Assembly: GCA_034401795.1 (NCBI GenBank)
Contig: CM067365.1
Span: forward strand, 17,413,166-17,477,165
Origin: Chaetoderma sp. LZ-2023a
Lineage: Eukaryota > Mollusca > Caudofoveata > Chaetodermatida > Chaetodermatidae
Direction: 5' to 3'
DNA: 64,000 nucleotides
Part shown: positions 40,735-53,606 of the stretch, in pieces
Layout: each line of letters starts with the position of its first letter
Position numbering within the stretch: the first letter of the stretch is position 1
Notes under the pieces: generated by a model
Told to the model about the DNA's origin: nothing
The model's input: the letters and a program-made list of their open reading frames with translations, nothing else
The model's database searches: none
Position numbers and translations under genes: made by a program

Positions 40735-43700
40735 TGGAATATTTTGAAACTAATTTCACTGGGAGCTGCTGCTGCTGCTTCTATAGACAGCAATAGCGCA
40801 CAGCTAAATTAGTTTCAAAATGTTTAACATCTTACCTGTATAATTTTCCGGAAATTGAGATTCAGAGAGTGCAGCGACCAATCGATCCCAACACGGGCAA
40901 AGCATTGGTGGGGCCTAGCTATAGAGGGGCAGGGCATAGCTAAAACTGGATTCGTCCATTCAGCATGTACAAATAAATTCATATTTATTGACGTCACTGG
41001 TATAATCTGGCAATTCTACATCAAATTGTTTTCTGATTGACTGAGTTATCCGCCATTTCACAACAAACAGTGGACTACTGCTCTCCTTTGATTTGAGAAT
41101 ATTAACAACTCTGCTCTTTGAGATTTCAAACGGATCTAGCCAGACAGTTTGATGCCGTTTTACAGTAATTGCCTAAGGATGATCAGTCATCAACCATCAA
41201 GATAGACATCGAAAAATCAATCTTCAAACAGATTTTCTCATTGTATTGCGGAGGATAATGTAAAATCAATCCTCCAAATAGCTAGCATTCGACTGCTAAA
41301 AATAAGAAAGGCAATCAAGGCTGTGCCTTCTGCATCTATTTCTTTTGAATGTAATATCACATATACGAATGAAGAAACAGCTGCTATTCTGTTATTAAGC
41401 TTTCAATCAGGACCACTGATCCTAAATAATGAATGAGTTACACAGATGACTGGAAGTACCACGGCATTTGCCATAAATGCAGCTATTCTTAAGAGGTATC
41501 ATTTCAGAACAAGATCAGCCCTATCATTGAAGGGCTATCTCTTCTTTGGATAAATCAAGCCATTATTGTATCAACTTAACCCAAATGGCAAGCCTCATGA
41601 AGTATTGGCTATGTAAAGGTATGATTTACGGTATGTTTGTAGTTTGATAATTGTAGCCTCATGGTCATTGATTATTACAGTTAAATTAATGCATGTTCAA
41701 GATCTTGCATTGCATTATACTGAAACACAACTATTGAATTGCAGTATATTAAAAAAATCACGTGCAATGTGCAGGTCCAATCTCATATATGATTAGTGCA
41801 TACTGCGGATGTAGTAGTAGAAATATCCTACAGCTGTAATCAGGTCTTCTTCGCCTTTTAAAACAGTGTCTTATCCTCAGTCGACCGCCTTAACTTCTAC
41901 AGGTTCATTCTTGATCTGAGTGTACCGAGTCCTGTTTTTATCACCTTGCAGCATGCTCAACGGATTCATGCAATAACGCCCTCCCCTAGCTTTATATTTG
42001 CTGATACCTTATAAGAAGAATTCCAAGACCCTTTGTGCCGAAGTGTCTTCTGCCATCCATAGCACATGGTCAAACATGGATCATCTTTGCTTGTTGAAGT
42101 CTACGGACAACGGCGATGTATGAGGTATTGTGTTTGGTGAATCGTTGGACATTATGATGTCTGGCTATCGATGTCTGGTGCATCGTTGGACATTATACTG
42201 TCTGACTATCGGTGTCCAGTGATGGTACTGAGGTCTTTGCGGTGGCAGGGATCAAGTTTGTTCAGAGCTATCTTTGGGTCTGCCTAGCTGTTATAAGTAT
42301 ACACATAGAGGATACGCGGGTTGCGTTGTACACACTGTAGTGCGTGAGGAAAAAACCCTCTTATACTTAGAATTTAATCTGCTCTCACATAGCACCGTGT
42401 TGCAATTCCATTGTATTTCTATCCACCGTACATACATGTTAATATTTGTCAGTGAATTAAAAAATAGAGCTGGATTTTTAACACAATGCTGTTATATTGT
42501 TTCGTGCAGAGCTTCTCAACCACACGCTGATTGGATTGGAGTACGAGTAATAATAAGATATTGCCTCACATAACATAACAACAACAGTAATAAAATTAAG
42601 AAGATTATATTAGTTTGGTGATAAAAGCGAACGGCACAAGCCCTCTCACCGAAGATACAGATATTGATGAAATGTGTGTCTTCATTAATTTGAGTACTAT
42701 ACATTATTTGTTCAGAAATTAACTAACTATGAGTTCTTCATTTGATATCGGAAGTTAATCGAAGTGCAATAAGAAGAATGATCAGCAGACACCAGAGCAA
42801 TTTCCATAGCAATGCTACGTTTTCACATGGCGTGACATCCTGTGTCACGTGACAATATGATATTGTAACAGAAGAGATCAATAGCGCACAAATGACAATC
42901 ATTAGATTACATCGACGTCTTTTGGGCATCGTAGCTTATGCCTTTAATGGAGAAATTTACTTCAGAAAATAAAACTATTTGCTAATTAAATGTCCATTTG
43001 CTGGTCAAAAGAATACTAATTGTTAAAAATCTTACCACTGGGATGACTGGCTGGGTTACCAAGTCATTCCAGTGCTAAATTTTCAAAAATAGTCTTCTTT
43101 TAACCTGAGGTTTGACATTAATCACGACTAGTGCAGAGGTTAGTTTGGCCGGCTTCAGCATGGAAGGGGTACTACATAAAACATTACTTGCCATAGAATC
43201 AGACCATACCTCGTTTTAGTACCAAGAAACAATGGTTGTTAATCTGTTAATATTAATGATGATTTCAGTATATGTGTCTTCTTGCGATACTGTAGTCATA
43301 AATCATGCACCAATCAATTATAGATAAATTACATAAATCCATCGAATGCCAGAATGTATAATCTATCATTTCAATATGCCTTCATTAAATAGTTAAAGTT
43401 ACCAGTGTAGCAAGTTCTCAAATATCATCAAAGTAATGGTCCAAATGAATCGATTATTCTTACCATCCACGCCTCACCACCACTGCCATGACACATTAAT
43501 ATATTCTGTCAACTGTTCGATGTAGATATCTTTCACTTATGTTTTAATCATTGATGAAGACTGCTGCTCAGTGCGGCAGAGGTTTACGCTTTCTAGCCCA
43601 CCTGTGACACATTTAGATTGCGATAGTGCTGGTTAAATATGCATGTTTGCAGTTAGATATGTCCGAGGTGCCAGTTCACCCAGTTTAATCGCACAATATA

Positions 43701-44499
43701 TCATAGATTCACGTCTCTGCTGGGCAGTTAAACAGTTCTGATAATGCTTGATAATGGAACAGATGTGTGCTGCTTGCCACAACCATTTGAAAGGTCAACC
43801 ACCAACATTTTTACTATTTAATAATTAGTCTGTTGAATGTTTTGAAACTAGTTTGACTGGGAGCTGTTGTTACCTATGGCAGAAATTGGTGTATTAGTTT
43901 AAAATTCTCCAACAACGCCCTCGTGTAATAGTTCCACTTCTGAGTACATGTCATGATGGAGGTGAGTACGTGGAACACAAACACTAGGGCGCGAACTTGT
44001 GTTTATAGTGCGAAGACATCGAATTCAGCACCATATGTGTCTGCGCTAATGTTCTGAATTGGTTTCATCCTATACAGCAAATGGTAATAAGTTAACCGCT
44101 TATCTGACAGGTATCAGCGTGTATCAGCTAAGTTGAACCGGATCACATGCTCTTTCTAAAATATATCAGCATAACTTGTTGATGTAAGGATTGCTTTTAT
44201 CTCTATCTATTTACGCATGCGTGTTAATGCCCTAGGCGATCAAAGTCTCTTAATTTGGAAAACATTTAGAGGTCGTAATCTAACGTTATGTATCCACGAC
44301 AAATAATACAATATGCGCTCCAGTCCATCTTAGTTGATGCACGCCAATACCTGTCAGATAAGCGGTTAACTTATTATCATTTGATGTATAGGATGGAGTA
44401 AATTCAGAACATCAGCGCAGACACATATGGTGTTAAATTTGATGTTTCGCGCTATAACCATAAGCTCGCGCATTAGAGAGCGCAACGAACAACAGGTGT

Positions 44500-44572
44500 A
44501 TGTGCATACGCGCGTGCGTGCGTGCGTGCTGTGTGGTGCGTACACGCTTCCGTGCGTGCATGCATGCTTGAG

Positions 44573-44632
<60 letters not shown>
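44500..44632. repeat. (GTGC)n microsatellite in right arm
   Basis: This is a pure and then imperfect GTGC/CGTG run. It has no counterpart at the mirrored position of the left arm. Translations such as Thr-His-Ala-Arg repeats are artefacts. Confidence 0.95.
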
Positions 44633-46357
44633 TATGATTCTCTCGTCTTGATGTTCCACTCACTCAGCCCCATCATAACGTGTCGTCAGAAGGGGAACTA
44701 TTACACGGTTGAACACTGGATTACCCTATAATCCCAACTGAATGCTAACTTTACAGGGACGCTGTTTGAGAATTTAAAACTAATACACCAACTTCTGCCA
44801 TAGGCAACAATAGCTCCCAGCCAGACTAGTTTCAAAACATCTAACAGACTAATTATTAAATACTAAAATGTTGGTGTTTGACCTTTCAAATGGTTGCAGC
44901 AAGCAGCATACGTCTATTCCATTATCAAGCATTATCAGAACTGTTTAACCGTGCAGCAGAGATACGAGGCAATGATACATGGTGCGATTAAACTAAGTGA
45001 ACTGGCGCTTCGAACATATCTAACTGCGAACATGCATATTCAAATTAGCACTATAGCAATTTAAATGTGTCACAGGTAGGCTATAAAGTATACACATCCA
45101 CCACATTGAGCCGCCATCTTCATCAATGATTAAAACATAAGTGAAAGAGATCTACAGGAGCAGTTGACAGAATACATTAAGCTGTCATAGCAGGTGGTGA
45201 GGCGTGGAGGATAATATCGAGTCATTTGGACAATTACTTTGATGATATTTGAGCTAATCTTGAATATTTAACTGTCGACATATAAAAATGACACAGATTA
45301 TATGTTGTGACAATCAATCGATTTACGAGCAAATGGATTTATGTAATTAAACTGTAATTGATTGATGCACAACGCTGCCACATATCCTTGAATCATCATT
45401 AACAATAAACACAGATGATTTCTTCGTAACAAAACAAGCATTGTCTGATGTTAGGGCAAGTAATACTTTTATATATTAACCCTTCCATGCCGAAATCGAA
45501 TAATTCCGACCTCTACGGTACTCGTGATTAATGCCAATTTGTGGGACAAGAGAAGGTCATTTTTGAAAATTTACCACTGCAATGACTGGATCGGTAACCC
45601 AGTCAATCATCCCAGTGGTAAGATTTTCAACAATTAGTATTCTCTTAGCCAGCAAATAGACATTTAATAAGCAAATAGTTTTATTTTCTGAAGTAAACTT
45701 TTCCATTAAAGTCATAAACCACGATCCCAATGGACGTCACTGTTATCTGAGCATTGGCATTTGCGCGCTATTGATCTCTTCTGTTACAATATCATACTGT
45801 CACGTGACACCGGATGTCACTCCATGTGAAAGCGTAGCATTGCTATCGAAAAACTGCGCTGGTGTCTTCAGATTTTGCTTCCTGTTGCACTTCGAATAAC
45901 TTCCGATCTCAGATGAAAACTTCATAATTAGTTAATTTTCTGAACAAATAATGTATAGTACTCAAAGTAATGAAGACATACATTCCTCCAATAGCTGTAT
46001 CTTCAGTGAAAGTGCTTGCACCGCGCTCTTTTCTCATCAAACTGATGTAATCCTTTTAATTATATAGCTGTTGTTGCTCTTATGAACTGATTATTACTCG
46101 TACTCTAATCCAACCAGCAGGTGGTTGAGAAGCTAAAAGGTTTCCATCTGCAAGAAACATAACAGCATTGTGCTAAAAAGCCATTTCAAGATGAATGTCG
46201 TCCGTGGCCATTTGTCATTTCCCATTGGTAACTACTGTGCTTTTTAATTCACTGACATAATATTATATTGTTTGTGCGATGGATGGAAATACCATGGAAA
46301 TGCAACAAATGATCTATTTAAAATTGGAAGATGCTATGTACTTTATGCGTGGTGCGT

Positions 46358-46568
46358 GCAAGCGAGCGAGCGAGTGAGTGAGTGAGTGAGTGAGTGAGTG
46401 AGTGAGTGAGTGAGTGAGTGAGTGAGTGAGTGAGTGAGTGAGTGAGTGAGTGAGTGGGTGGGTGAGTGAGTGAGTGAGTGAGTGAGTGCGTGTGTACGTG
46501 CGTGCGTGTATGAACGTATGTGTGAATGTATGTGTGTGTGGGGGGTGGGGGGTGGGGGGGGGGGGGTG
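46358..46568. repeat. (GAGT)n microsatellite followed by G-quadruplex-type run
   Basis: About 125 bases of GAGT repeats are followed by GTGT-rich sequence. At 46537-46567 come three or more runs of six or more G separated by single T, a strong G4 candidate. It is absent from the left arm. Confidence 0.9.
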
Positions 46569-47689
46569 GTAGCAAATATAAGGCCACGGGAGGACATCAT
46601 TGCATGAATCTGTTAAGCGTGCTGCGAACACAAAACAGACCTCTGTACACTCGGGTCAAGAATGGACTTGAGGAAGCTAAATGTTGTGGCTGAGGATAAT
46701 GTACAGTGGTCAAAAGCGATGAAGGACTGATAGCAGCTGTAGGATGTTTCTGCTATTACAGCCGCGGAATACAGTAATCATACGCGATGGTGGACCGGTA
46801 CCTTCCACGTATTTTTAAAGATACGATAATTCAATAGTTGCGTTTCGGTATAATGAAATGGAATATCCTGAAAATCCATAATCCACGAAGCTATGCTTAT
46901 CAAACTACAAACATATCTTAAATCATACCCTTACATCCAATGTTTCACCAGGCTTTCCATGTGGGCTAAGATTATACGATACTGGCTTGAGTTGTTCGCA
47001 GAATAGATAGTCCTTCAATGACAAGGTTGACATTGTTCAGAAATAATATCTGTTAAGAATACCTGCATTTATGACAATTACTTCTTACGTCCTTTCACTT
47101 CTGTAACTCGTGCATTATTTAGCATCAGTGGCCCAGATTGAAAACTTATTAATAATTAACAGAATAGCGTATGTTGCTTCCTTTGTGGGCATGCTATTAC
47201 ATTTAAGAGAAATAGATGCAGAAGGCACAGCCTTGATCCCGGTTCCTATTTCCCCAAGGATGGTTTTATCCCTAGTTATTTGAATGATTAATTTTCCGTA
47301 ATACAATGAGAAAATCTGCTTGAAGATTGATTTATCTCTGACTAACTTGATGATTGATGACTGATCATCGTTACGCAATTACTGTAAAACAGCATCAAAC
47401 TGTCTGACTAGATTGATTTACCACAGATGATAGTTTGTTCGCCAGATATTTGGATGAGTGATTTTATGTTATCCTCTGCAATACAATGAGAAAATTTGCT
47501 TGAAGATTGATTTACGTATGTCTATCTTGATGATTGATGACTGATCATCATTACGCAAGTACTGTAAACAGCATCAAACTGTCTGGCTAGATCTGTTTGA
47601 TGTCTCAAAGAGCAGAGTCTTTAATATTATCCAATCAAAAGAGATCAGCAGGCCACTATTTGTTGTGGAATGGCGGACAACGCCATCAC

Positions 47690-49085
47690 TCAGAAAACCA
47701 TTCAATGTAGAATTGCCTGACTATACGAGTGACGTCAGCAATCAGAAAACCATTTAATGTAGAATCGCCCGACTATGCAAGTGACGTCAACAATCAGAAA
47801 ACCCTTTAATGTAGAATCGCCTGACTATACCAGTGACGTCAACAATCAGAAAATCATTTAATGTAGAATTACCTGACTATATGAGTGATGTCAACAATCA
47901 GAAATCCATTTAATGTAGAATTGCCTGAATATATGAGTGACGTCAACATTCAGAAATCCATTTAATGTAGAATCGCCTGTCTATGCAAGTGACGTCAGCA
48001 ATCAGAAAACCATTTAATGTAGAATGCCTGCCTATAGGAGTGACGTCAACAATCAGAAAACCATTTAATGTAGAATTGCCTGACTATATGAGTGACGTCA
48101 ACAATCAGAAATCCATTTAATGTAGAATTGCCTGAATATATGAGTGACGTCAACAATCAGAAAACCATTTAATTTAGAATTACCTGACTATTCTAGTGAC
48201 GTCAACAATCAGAAACCCATTTAATGTAGAATCACATGACTATGCAAGTGACGTCAACAATCAGAACACCATTTAATGTAGAATTGCCTGACTATACGAG
48301 TGAAGTCAACAATCAGAAAACCATTTAATGTAGAATCGCCTGCATATGCAAGTGACGTCAGCAATCAGAAAACCATTTAATGTAGAAGGCCTGCCTATAA
48401 GAGTGACGTCAACAATCAGAAAACCATTTAATGTAGAATTGCCTGACTATACGAGTGACGTCAACAATCAGAAAACCATTTAATGTAGAATTGCCTGAGT
48501 GTACGAGTGACGTCAACAATCAGAAAACCATTTAATATAGAATTGCCTGCCTGTACGAGTGACGTCAACAATCAGAACACCATTTAATGTAGAATTGCTT
48601 GAATATACGAGTGACGTCAACAATCAGGAAACCATTTAATGCAGAATTGCCTGACTATACAAGTGACGTCAACAATCAGAAAACCATTTAATGTAGAATT
48701 GCCTGACTATACCGGTGATGTCAACAATCAGAAAACCATTTAATGCAGATTTGCCTGACTATACGAGTGACGTCAACAATCAGAAAACCATTTAATGTAG
48801 AATTGGCTGACTATACCGGTGATGTCAACAATCAGAAAACCATTTAATGTAGAATCGCCTGCCTATGCAAGTGACGTCAGCAATCAGAAAACCATTTAAT
48901 GTAGAATTGCCTGCCTATGGGAGTGACGTCAACAATCAGAAAACCATTTAATATAGAATTGCCTGACTGTACGAGTGACGTCAACAATCAGAAAACCGTT
49001 TAATGTAGAATTGCCTGACTATACGAGTAACGTCAATAATCAAAAAACATTTAATGTAGAATTTCCAGACTATACCAGTGACGTC
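47690..49085. repeat. 52-bp satellite, 27 units, most carrying TGACGTCA
   Basis: Units of 52 bp read GTGACGTCAACAATCAGAAA, then ACCATTTAATGTAGAATTGC and CTGACTATACGA. Starts at 47729 and 47781 give the period. I count 27 units, 22 with the intact octamer TGACGTCA and five with one change (TGATGTCA, TGAAGTCA or TAACGTCA). The left arm of the foldback has exactly one unit, at about 40985-41045 in reverse orientation. Confidence 0.93.
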
Positions 49086-49599
49086 AACAAATATAAATTT
49101 ATTTGTGCTATGTGAATGGAGGAATCCAGTTTTAGACATGCCCCGCCCATCTCTAGCTAAGCTCCACCCACGCTTTGCATGTGTTTGGATCGTTCGTTCG
49201 CTGCAGTCTCGGAATCTCAATTTCCAGAAAGCTATACAGCTAAGCTGTTGAATATTTTGAAACTAATTTGACTTGGCGCTGTTGTCTATTCAACTATATT
49301 TATTAAATAGTAAAGACACACAATTCGCACAACACCGCTTAGTTTGTCATCAATTACGCGTTCGTGACGTACTTATCATGACGTAATTGATTATGACACC
49401 ATCTTACACGTCACGTAGTTGATTATGAAGACATATGATTGATGGATAAACTGGAAAGGTAAATTTTGTTGTTAGTCAATCATCAAAATAATCATTTTAC
49501 CATTTTCTAATTTACGCAATGAATAATCTGTCATCTGTAACATGTAGACTCAACTCTTTGAATCCTGAATTCTCAGAATCTCAATTCTAAGATAATTAT

Positions 49600-49712
49600 A
49601 TAGGTAGGTTGTTGAATATTTTGAAACTAATATAATAGGAACCTATTCCTTCCATAAGCAGCAACAGCACCCAGTCAAATTAGTTTCAAAATATTCAACA
49701 CAATATTCAATA
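49600..49712. repeat. Short palindromic MITE of the foldback family
   Basis: GTTGAATATTTTGAAACTAA is followed by a short spacer (about 49630-49660), then CAGCAACAGC and AGTCAAATTAGTTTCAAAAT. The two halves are reverse complements. Related palindromes lie at 40735-40830 and 50620-50690. Confidence 0.75.
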
Positions 49713-50403
49713 AATAGTGAATATGTTTTCGAAAATGGCCTTTCTGGTTCAAATGGTCAGCTGATAGTTTTGCGCACACGATGAGGAGACGTTCATTAAC
49801 TTCACTAGCGGTCAACTCGAGTGCTCGGATCTTGTATCTTTCTATTTCCAAACTTTATTTCAGCCTGCACCAGGATGATCAATTATCATTGTCTATCGCG
49901 TCATTATCGTTCATTAATGTGCGGTTTCTATGCACGTCCGGCCACGTCAGAAAGTGACATTTCACAAGACAGAAGCGTCTGTTAACATACAACAGACTTA
50001 TTTAAGTAGCAGATACCTCCTCGTGATAGAATAAGACGGAGGTATGTTTTTAGAGAAGATTATATCTATATATAATGCGGAAAATGGATGGCCGTATGAA
50101 CTGGAATATATATCTTTCCAGAAAACCTTTGCAGGTAACCAGCTTAAATGCATAATTCGCTGTCAGACGGCCGGGTAAATTGCAGGAAATCAGATTCGTA
50201 AAGGAAGAAGCGTCAACACAATGTAAAACAACTCTCGAAAGGGTTGTTACATCGTGCATAATTCTGGTATCCGTTTCGTCCTGCGCGAAAAGGCAGGTTT
50301 GCATGGATTTGCACAGACAAAAGCTGGACCTCTATTACCCATAGGAAATATATGTACGATCTCTATGCTATATATCACCTCGGAGATTCCACGCAGGTTC
50401 AGG
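49713..50403. other. Non-coding
   Basis: No gene or clear repeat was recognised. Short frames here have no family features. Confidence 0.4.
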
Positions 50404-50965
50404 ATTTGGGAATAGAATGAATGAATGACGTACTCATATATTGATGCCATAGACAATTGCGTCACGTATAGGTTGACGTCACAATCATAATGGACCTTTC
50501 CAGTATTAGGTATGGCCCGCCCATCCCTAGCTAATCTCCACCCCACCTCACCGTGTTGGGATTGATCGATACCCGATTGCCCTAACTATCAATTTCCTGA
50601 AAACTATACAGGTAAGCTGTTGAATATTTTGTGACTAATTTGACTGGGTGATGTTGCTTCCTATGGCAGCAACAGTGACCAGTCAAATTAGGAAGTCATT
50701 ATATACGTCACATAGTTGATTATTACGTCATAAGTCTATTGACAAACAATACTCCGTCATAAAGCTGAAATAGTTTCTCAGATATACGAATTGTATGTCT
50801 CCGATGGATTTAATCTTCAACACACATTCTATTTAAATATGCCATGGGCAGCAACATCACCCAGTGAAATTAACTTCATAATATTCAACAGTCTACTGTA
50901 TTGTTATCTTGAAAATGGGATTCTGGGAAGGCGGGGTTCGAAGTATATAAATCGATGTCAACATG
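50404..50965. repeat. Two foldback-family termini back to back
   Basis: On the minus strand, 50500-50640 carries the family end (GGTAAGCTGTTGAATATTTT on plus, AGCTAGGGATGGGCGGGCC-like on minus). At 50640-50690 is a palindromic MITE core. At 50840-50965 another end has AAATTAACTTCATAATATTC and AAGTATATAAATCGATG, as at 32012-32028. Retrotransposon copy A begins directly after. Confidence 0.6.
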
Positions 50966-53312
50966 CCTTCTTCTTCTTCTTGCATTCATCTTTCTCATGA
51001 CAGTACTCTTAGACTGTTCTTCTTATTTGGTGCATGAAAGTTGCAGAAGTTATAAAACTGTCTCGCTCTCCTCTGATCTTCTCTTCAAATGATACTTCAA
51101 TAGGCGTGAAGCTTCTCTTGGCCAGTTCATATCGCTGGCAGTGCTGCAAGAGATGTTCTTCTGTTTCTTCTGCCTGCTGACACTCACAAAGTGCAGAATC
51201 TGTAATTGTGTTCTTTGTTTGGCCCTTCCTTAGCCAGTTGATAAACTTTGCCATTTCCTGATATACCACAGTGCAAGGGGATCCACAGTAAGTTGACATT
51301 TTTCTCCTTAGCAAGTTGTATAAGATTTTCATGAATTAAGTCTGGGCGTTCCTTTCCACTCTCCAGCCTCTGGAGCGCTGTGAGGGAGTCTGTCAGGAAG
51401 ACAATATTTTCATTTCTGGTTTCCGTTGCATCAGCTTTTGGCTAGCTAAGATCAGTGCTTGGATTTCTGCAGTGTAAAATTGCTACAGTGCATCCATGTT
51501 GACACGCATGAGTCTGTCATTAATGTGAGCACATTTCCCTCCATTCTTGACAGTCTGGATAGCTGATCCTTCTGTATAAACATTCTTCCTCAGTGGAGTT
51601 TTCTGCAATATGACACAAATCTCCCTTGCTTTCAATCCCTGGAGATGAGGGCCTGATTGAAATTACTTTTTCTATTTCAGAAGATTTCTACGGTTCCCTC
51701 TCAAAGACAGCAGTTATCGTTCTAGATCTGGAGAAGATGTCGGGCTCTCTGCTTCTTTCAATTTTCTTCGAAATTAATAAGAAATTATTCCTCTTGAGCC
51801 TTCCTCTAGACAGCATATGCATGGGATGGTGACGCATCAATTTTACTTTCTCGTATTGAATCTCGGACTTGATCTGTCGTCTCTGCTGGAGTGGCTGGAT
51901 ATTGGTAAGTTCTTCCATCGCTGTTATTGGAGTGGTCTTCGTGGATCCTGTTATGATCCGAAGAGCCTGATTTTGTACCTTATCCAATGACTGAAGGGTG
52001 CCTGTAGCAGCTGGCATCTATGATGATGAACCGTATTCGACGATGGGCCTAACTGATCCAGAGTAAACCTGTTTCAGAACTTTTATGTTAGCTCCCCATT
52101 TTGTTCCAGTGAGCTTCCGCATAACTGCCAGTCTTCGCTTGGCTATACCTTCAGCTTTCTGATTTGCGCCTCCAGGTTATTTTTTTTGGTCAAATGTGAG
52201 ACCAAGGTAAGTTGCTTCAGTCTCAAAGTGCAGTCACCAAATTTAAGACTTGTCTTGTGTTCCTCTTTATTGGATAGTGTGAAGAGAGTTGCGACTGTCT
52301 TCTCATTATTGATCTGGACAAACCATCTTGTACCCCGAGAATTGAGGCGATCAGTTGCACGTTGCATGCGGAAGTTGGCTGTTGACACATACTCCTCACT
52401 GCTCCATATCACAATATCGACAGCATACAGTACAGCTCTAGGCCCCTTGTAAGGTTCTTCACCAGGTCATTAATGAGTATTGTGAAGAAAGTGGGAGAGA
52501 CGCCACCACCCCGAGGTACACCATGTCGTGGCAGGATTTTCTTGCGGCTCATCCCATTCAGCTGTACTGGTGCCTTTCTGTTTTGGTGAAACTGGCATAT
52601 CTAGCTGTACATCTTTCCAGAGATATCACTGTTCCTGAGCCTTTGGAGGATCCCATGCTTGCATACTTTATCAAATGCCTTCTGCAGATCAACCCACCCA
52701 GTGATGATATGCTTTTTGTCTTGGAAGACCTCAATAGACGGTGTCAGGTACGTTGTTTGATCCTCAGTAGATCTACACTTTCTGAAGCCATTTTTGTTAT
52801 CCGCTAAGAGATTGTTGCTTTCAAGATGTCGAAGAAGCATTTCGTTGAGGATTTTTTCCATGGCTTTGATAGTGCAACTAGTCAGGCTGATAGGTCGGTA
52901 ACTCGCAGCTTTGGATTTATTCCTACCTTTCCTCAGTACATGGATCATGTTGTCCTTTCTCCAAGACTTGGGAACTTCTCCTATGTACCAACTGTGGTTT
53001 GAAATCTCTAGAAGCGTGTGCTTTCCATTAGTGCCCAGATTCCTCAACACCTCATTGGTTATTCCATCTAGTCCAGGAGACTTCCTGCTTTTCAGAACTT
53101 TCAAGCTTTTCTCCAAGTCGCTGATGGTCAGAAGCTCCTCCATTCCCGTAGCATGTGTTTGTGTCTCTCTTTCCTCCTTTACAGACTTCATTGCAGCTTT
53201 TCTACAATTTACTGGGACATCCAGATTGCCAACTTCCTGAAACATAGAAGGAAAGTGTTCAGCAGCAACCTCTCCAGTTTTAATCTCACAATCCTCTTCA
53301 AAAGTTGTTTTT
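50966..53312 (-). pseudogene. I-superfamily non-LTR retrotransposon copy A (5'-truncated)
   Basis: On the minus strand the copy starts within the RT-upstream linker at about 53312. It carries RT motifs (ASYRPISLTSCTIKAMEKIL near 52900, GWVDLQKAFDK near 52640), the thumb region near 51700-52100, part of RNase H near 51400-51600, and the terminal Cys/His block CECQQAEETEEHLLQHC near 51130-51190. The end is an AAG repeat (50968-50985). Many stops and shifts and a deletion within RNase H make it inactive. It matches copy B throughout and lacks endonuclease. Confidence 0.82.
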
Positions 53313-53455
53313 GTAGAAAGTAGATCTAAGATCTCTGATTTTGCGTCGGGCGCAGGGGTGTAACACTTTATCTGGGTACCAAGCCAGGTATTTGGAGCGA
53401 GTGGCCAACCATAGCACTAAACAACTCATCTTTCATGACAGTTAATATTATGAAT
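53313..53455. other. Spacer between the two head-to-head retrotransposons
   Basis: These 143 bases are not shared by the two copies. Nothing was recognised in them. Confidence 0.4.
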
Positions 53456-53606
53456 ATCCGTCATGGTGCTCGCCGTGTGAGTTCCCGCCAGGCATGTGCA
53501 GCACCGCCCCCCCCCCCCCCTCCCAGCCTCGTAGGGGTCCCCTCAAGCTACTGGTGGTAAAGTTCGTAGACCTTGGAGAAAAAGGAAGAAGGTTGTCCAA
53601 CCTAAA

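Larger units (their letters stand above)
40735..49290. mobile_element. Foldback element 2 (giant inverted repeat, about 8.5 kb)
   Basis: Nearly all of 40795-44150 is matched in reverse complement by 44320-49290. Paired points include 40850-40990 with 49080-49240, 41160-41290 with 47240-47400, and 41330 (GAAGGCACAGCC on the minus strand) with 47220. Others are 41880 with 46690, 42550 with 46090, 42830 with 45800, 43000 with 45660, 43560 with 45130, 43860 with 44830 and 44080 with 44360. Identity looks about 75-90 per cent with many small indels. Only about 150 bp at the centre is unpaired. The right arm is longer by the 27-unit satellite, a 185-bp tandem duplication (47299-47600) and two microsatellites. 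No transposase is visible. Confidence 0.82.

Noticed and set aside
44366..44731. Reading frames of Thr-His-Ala-Arg or Val-Arg-Ala-Cys repeats
   Set aside because: They are translations of the GTGC microsatellite in several frames.
46314..46631. Thr-His-Ser-Leu repeat proteins on the minus strand
   Set aside because: They are translations of the GAGT microsatellite and G-rich tract in all three frames.
47690..49085. 52-bp repeats as CRISPR or as a coding repeat
   Set aside because: There are no variable spacers and no open frame runs through the array. It is a satellite inside a foldback arm.
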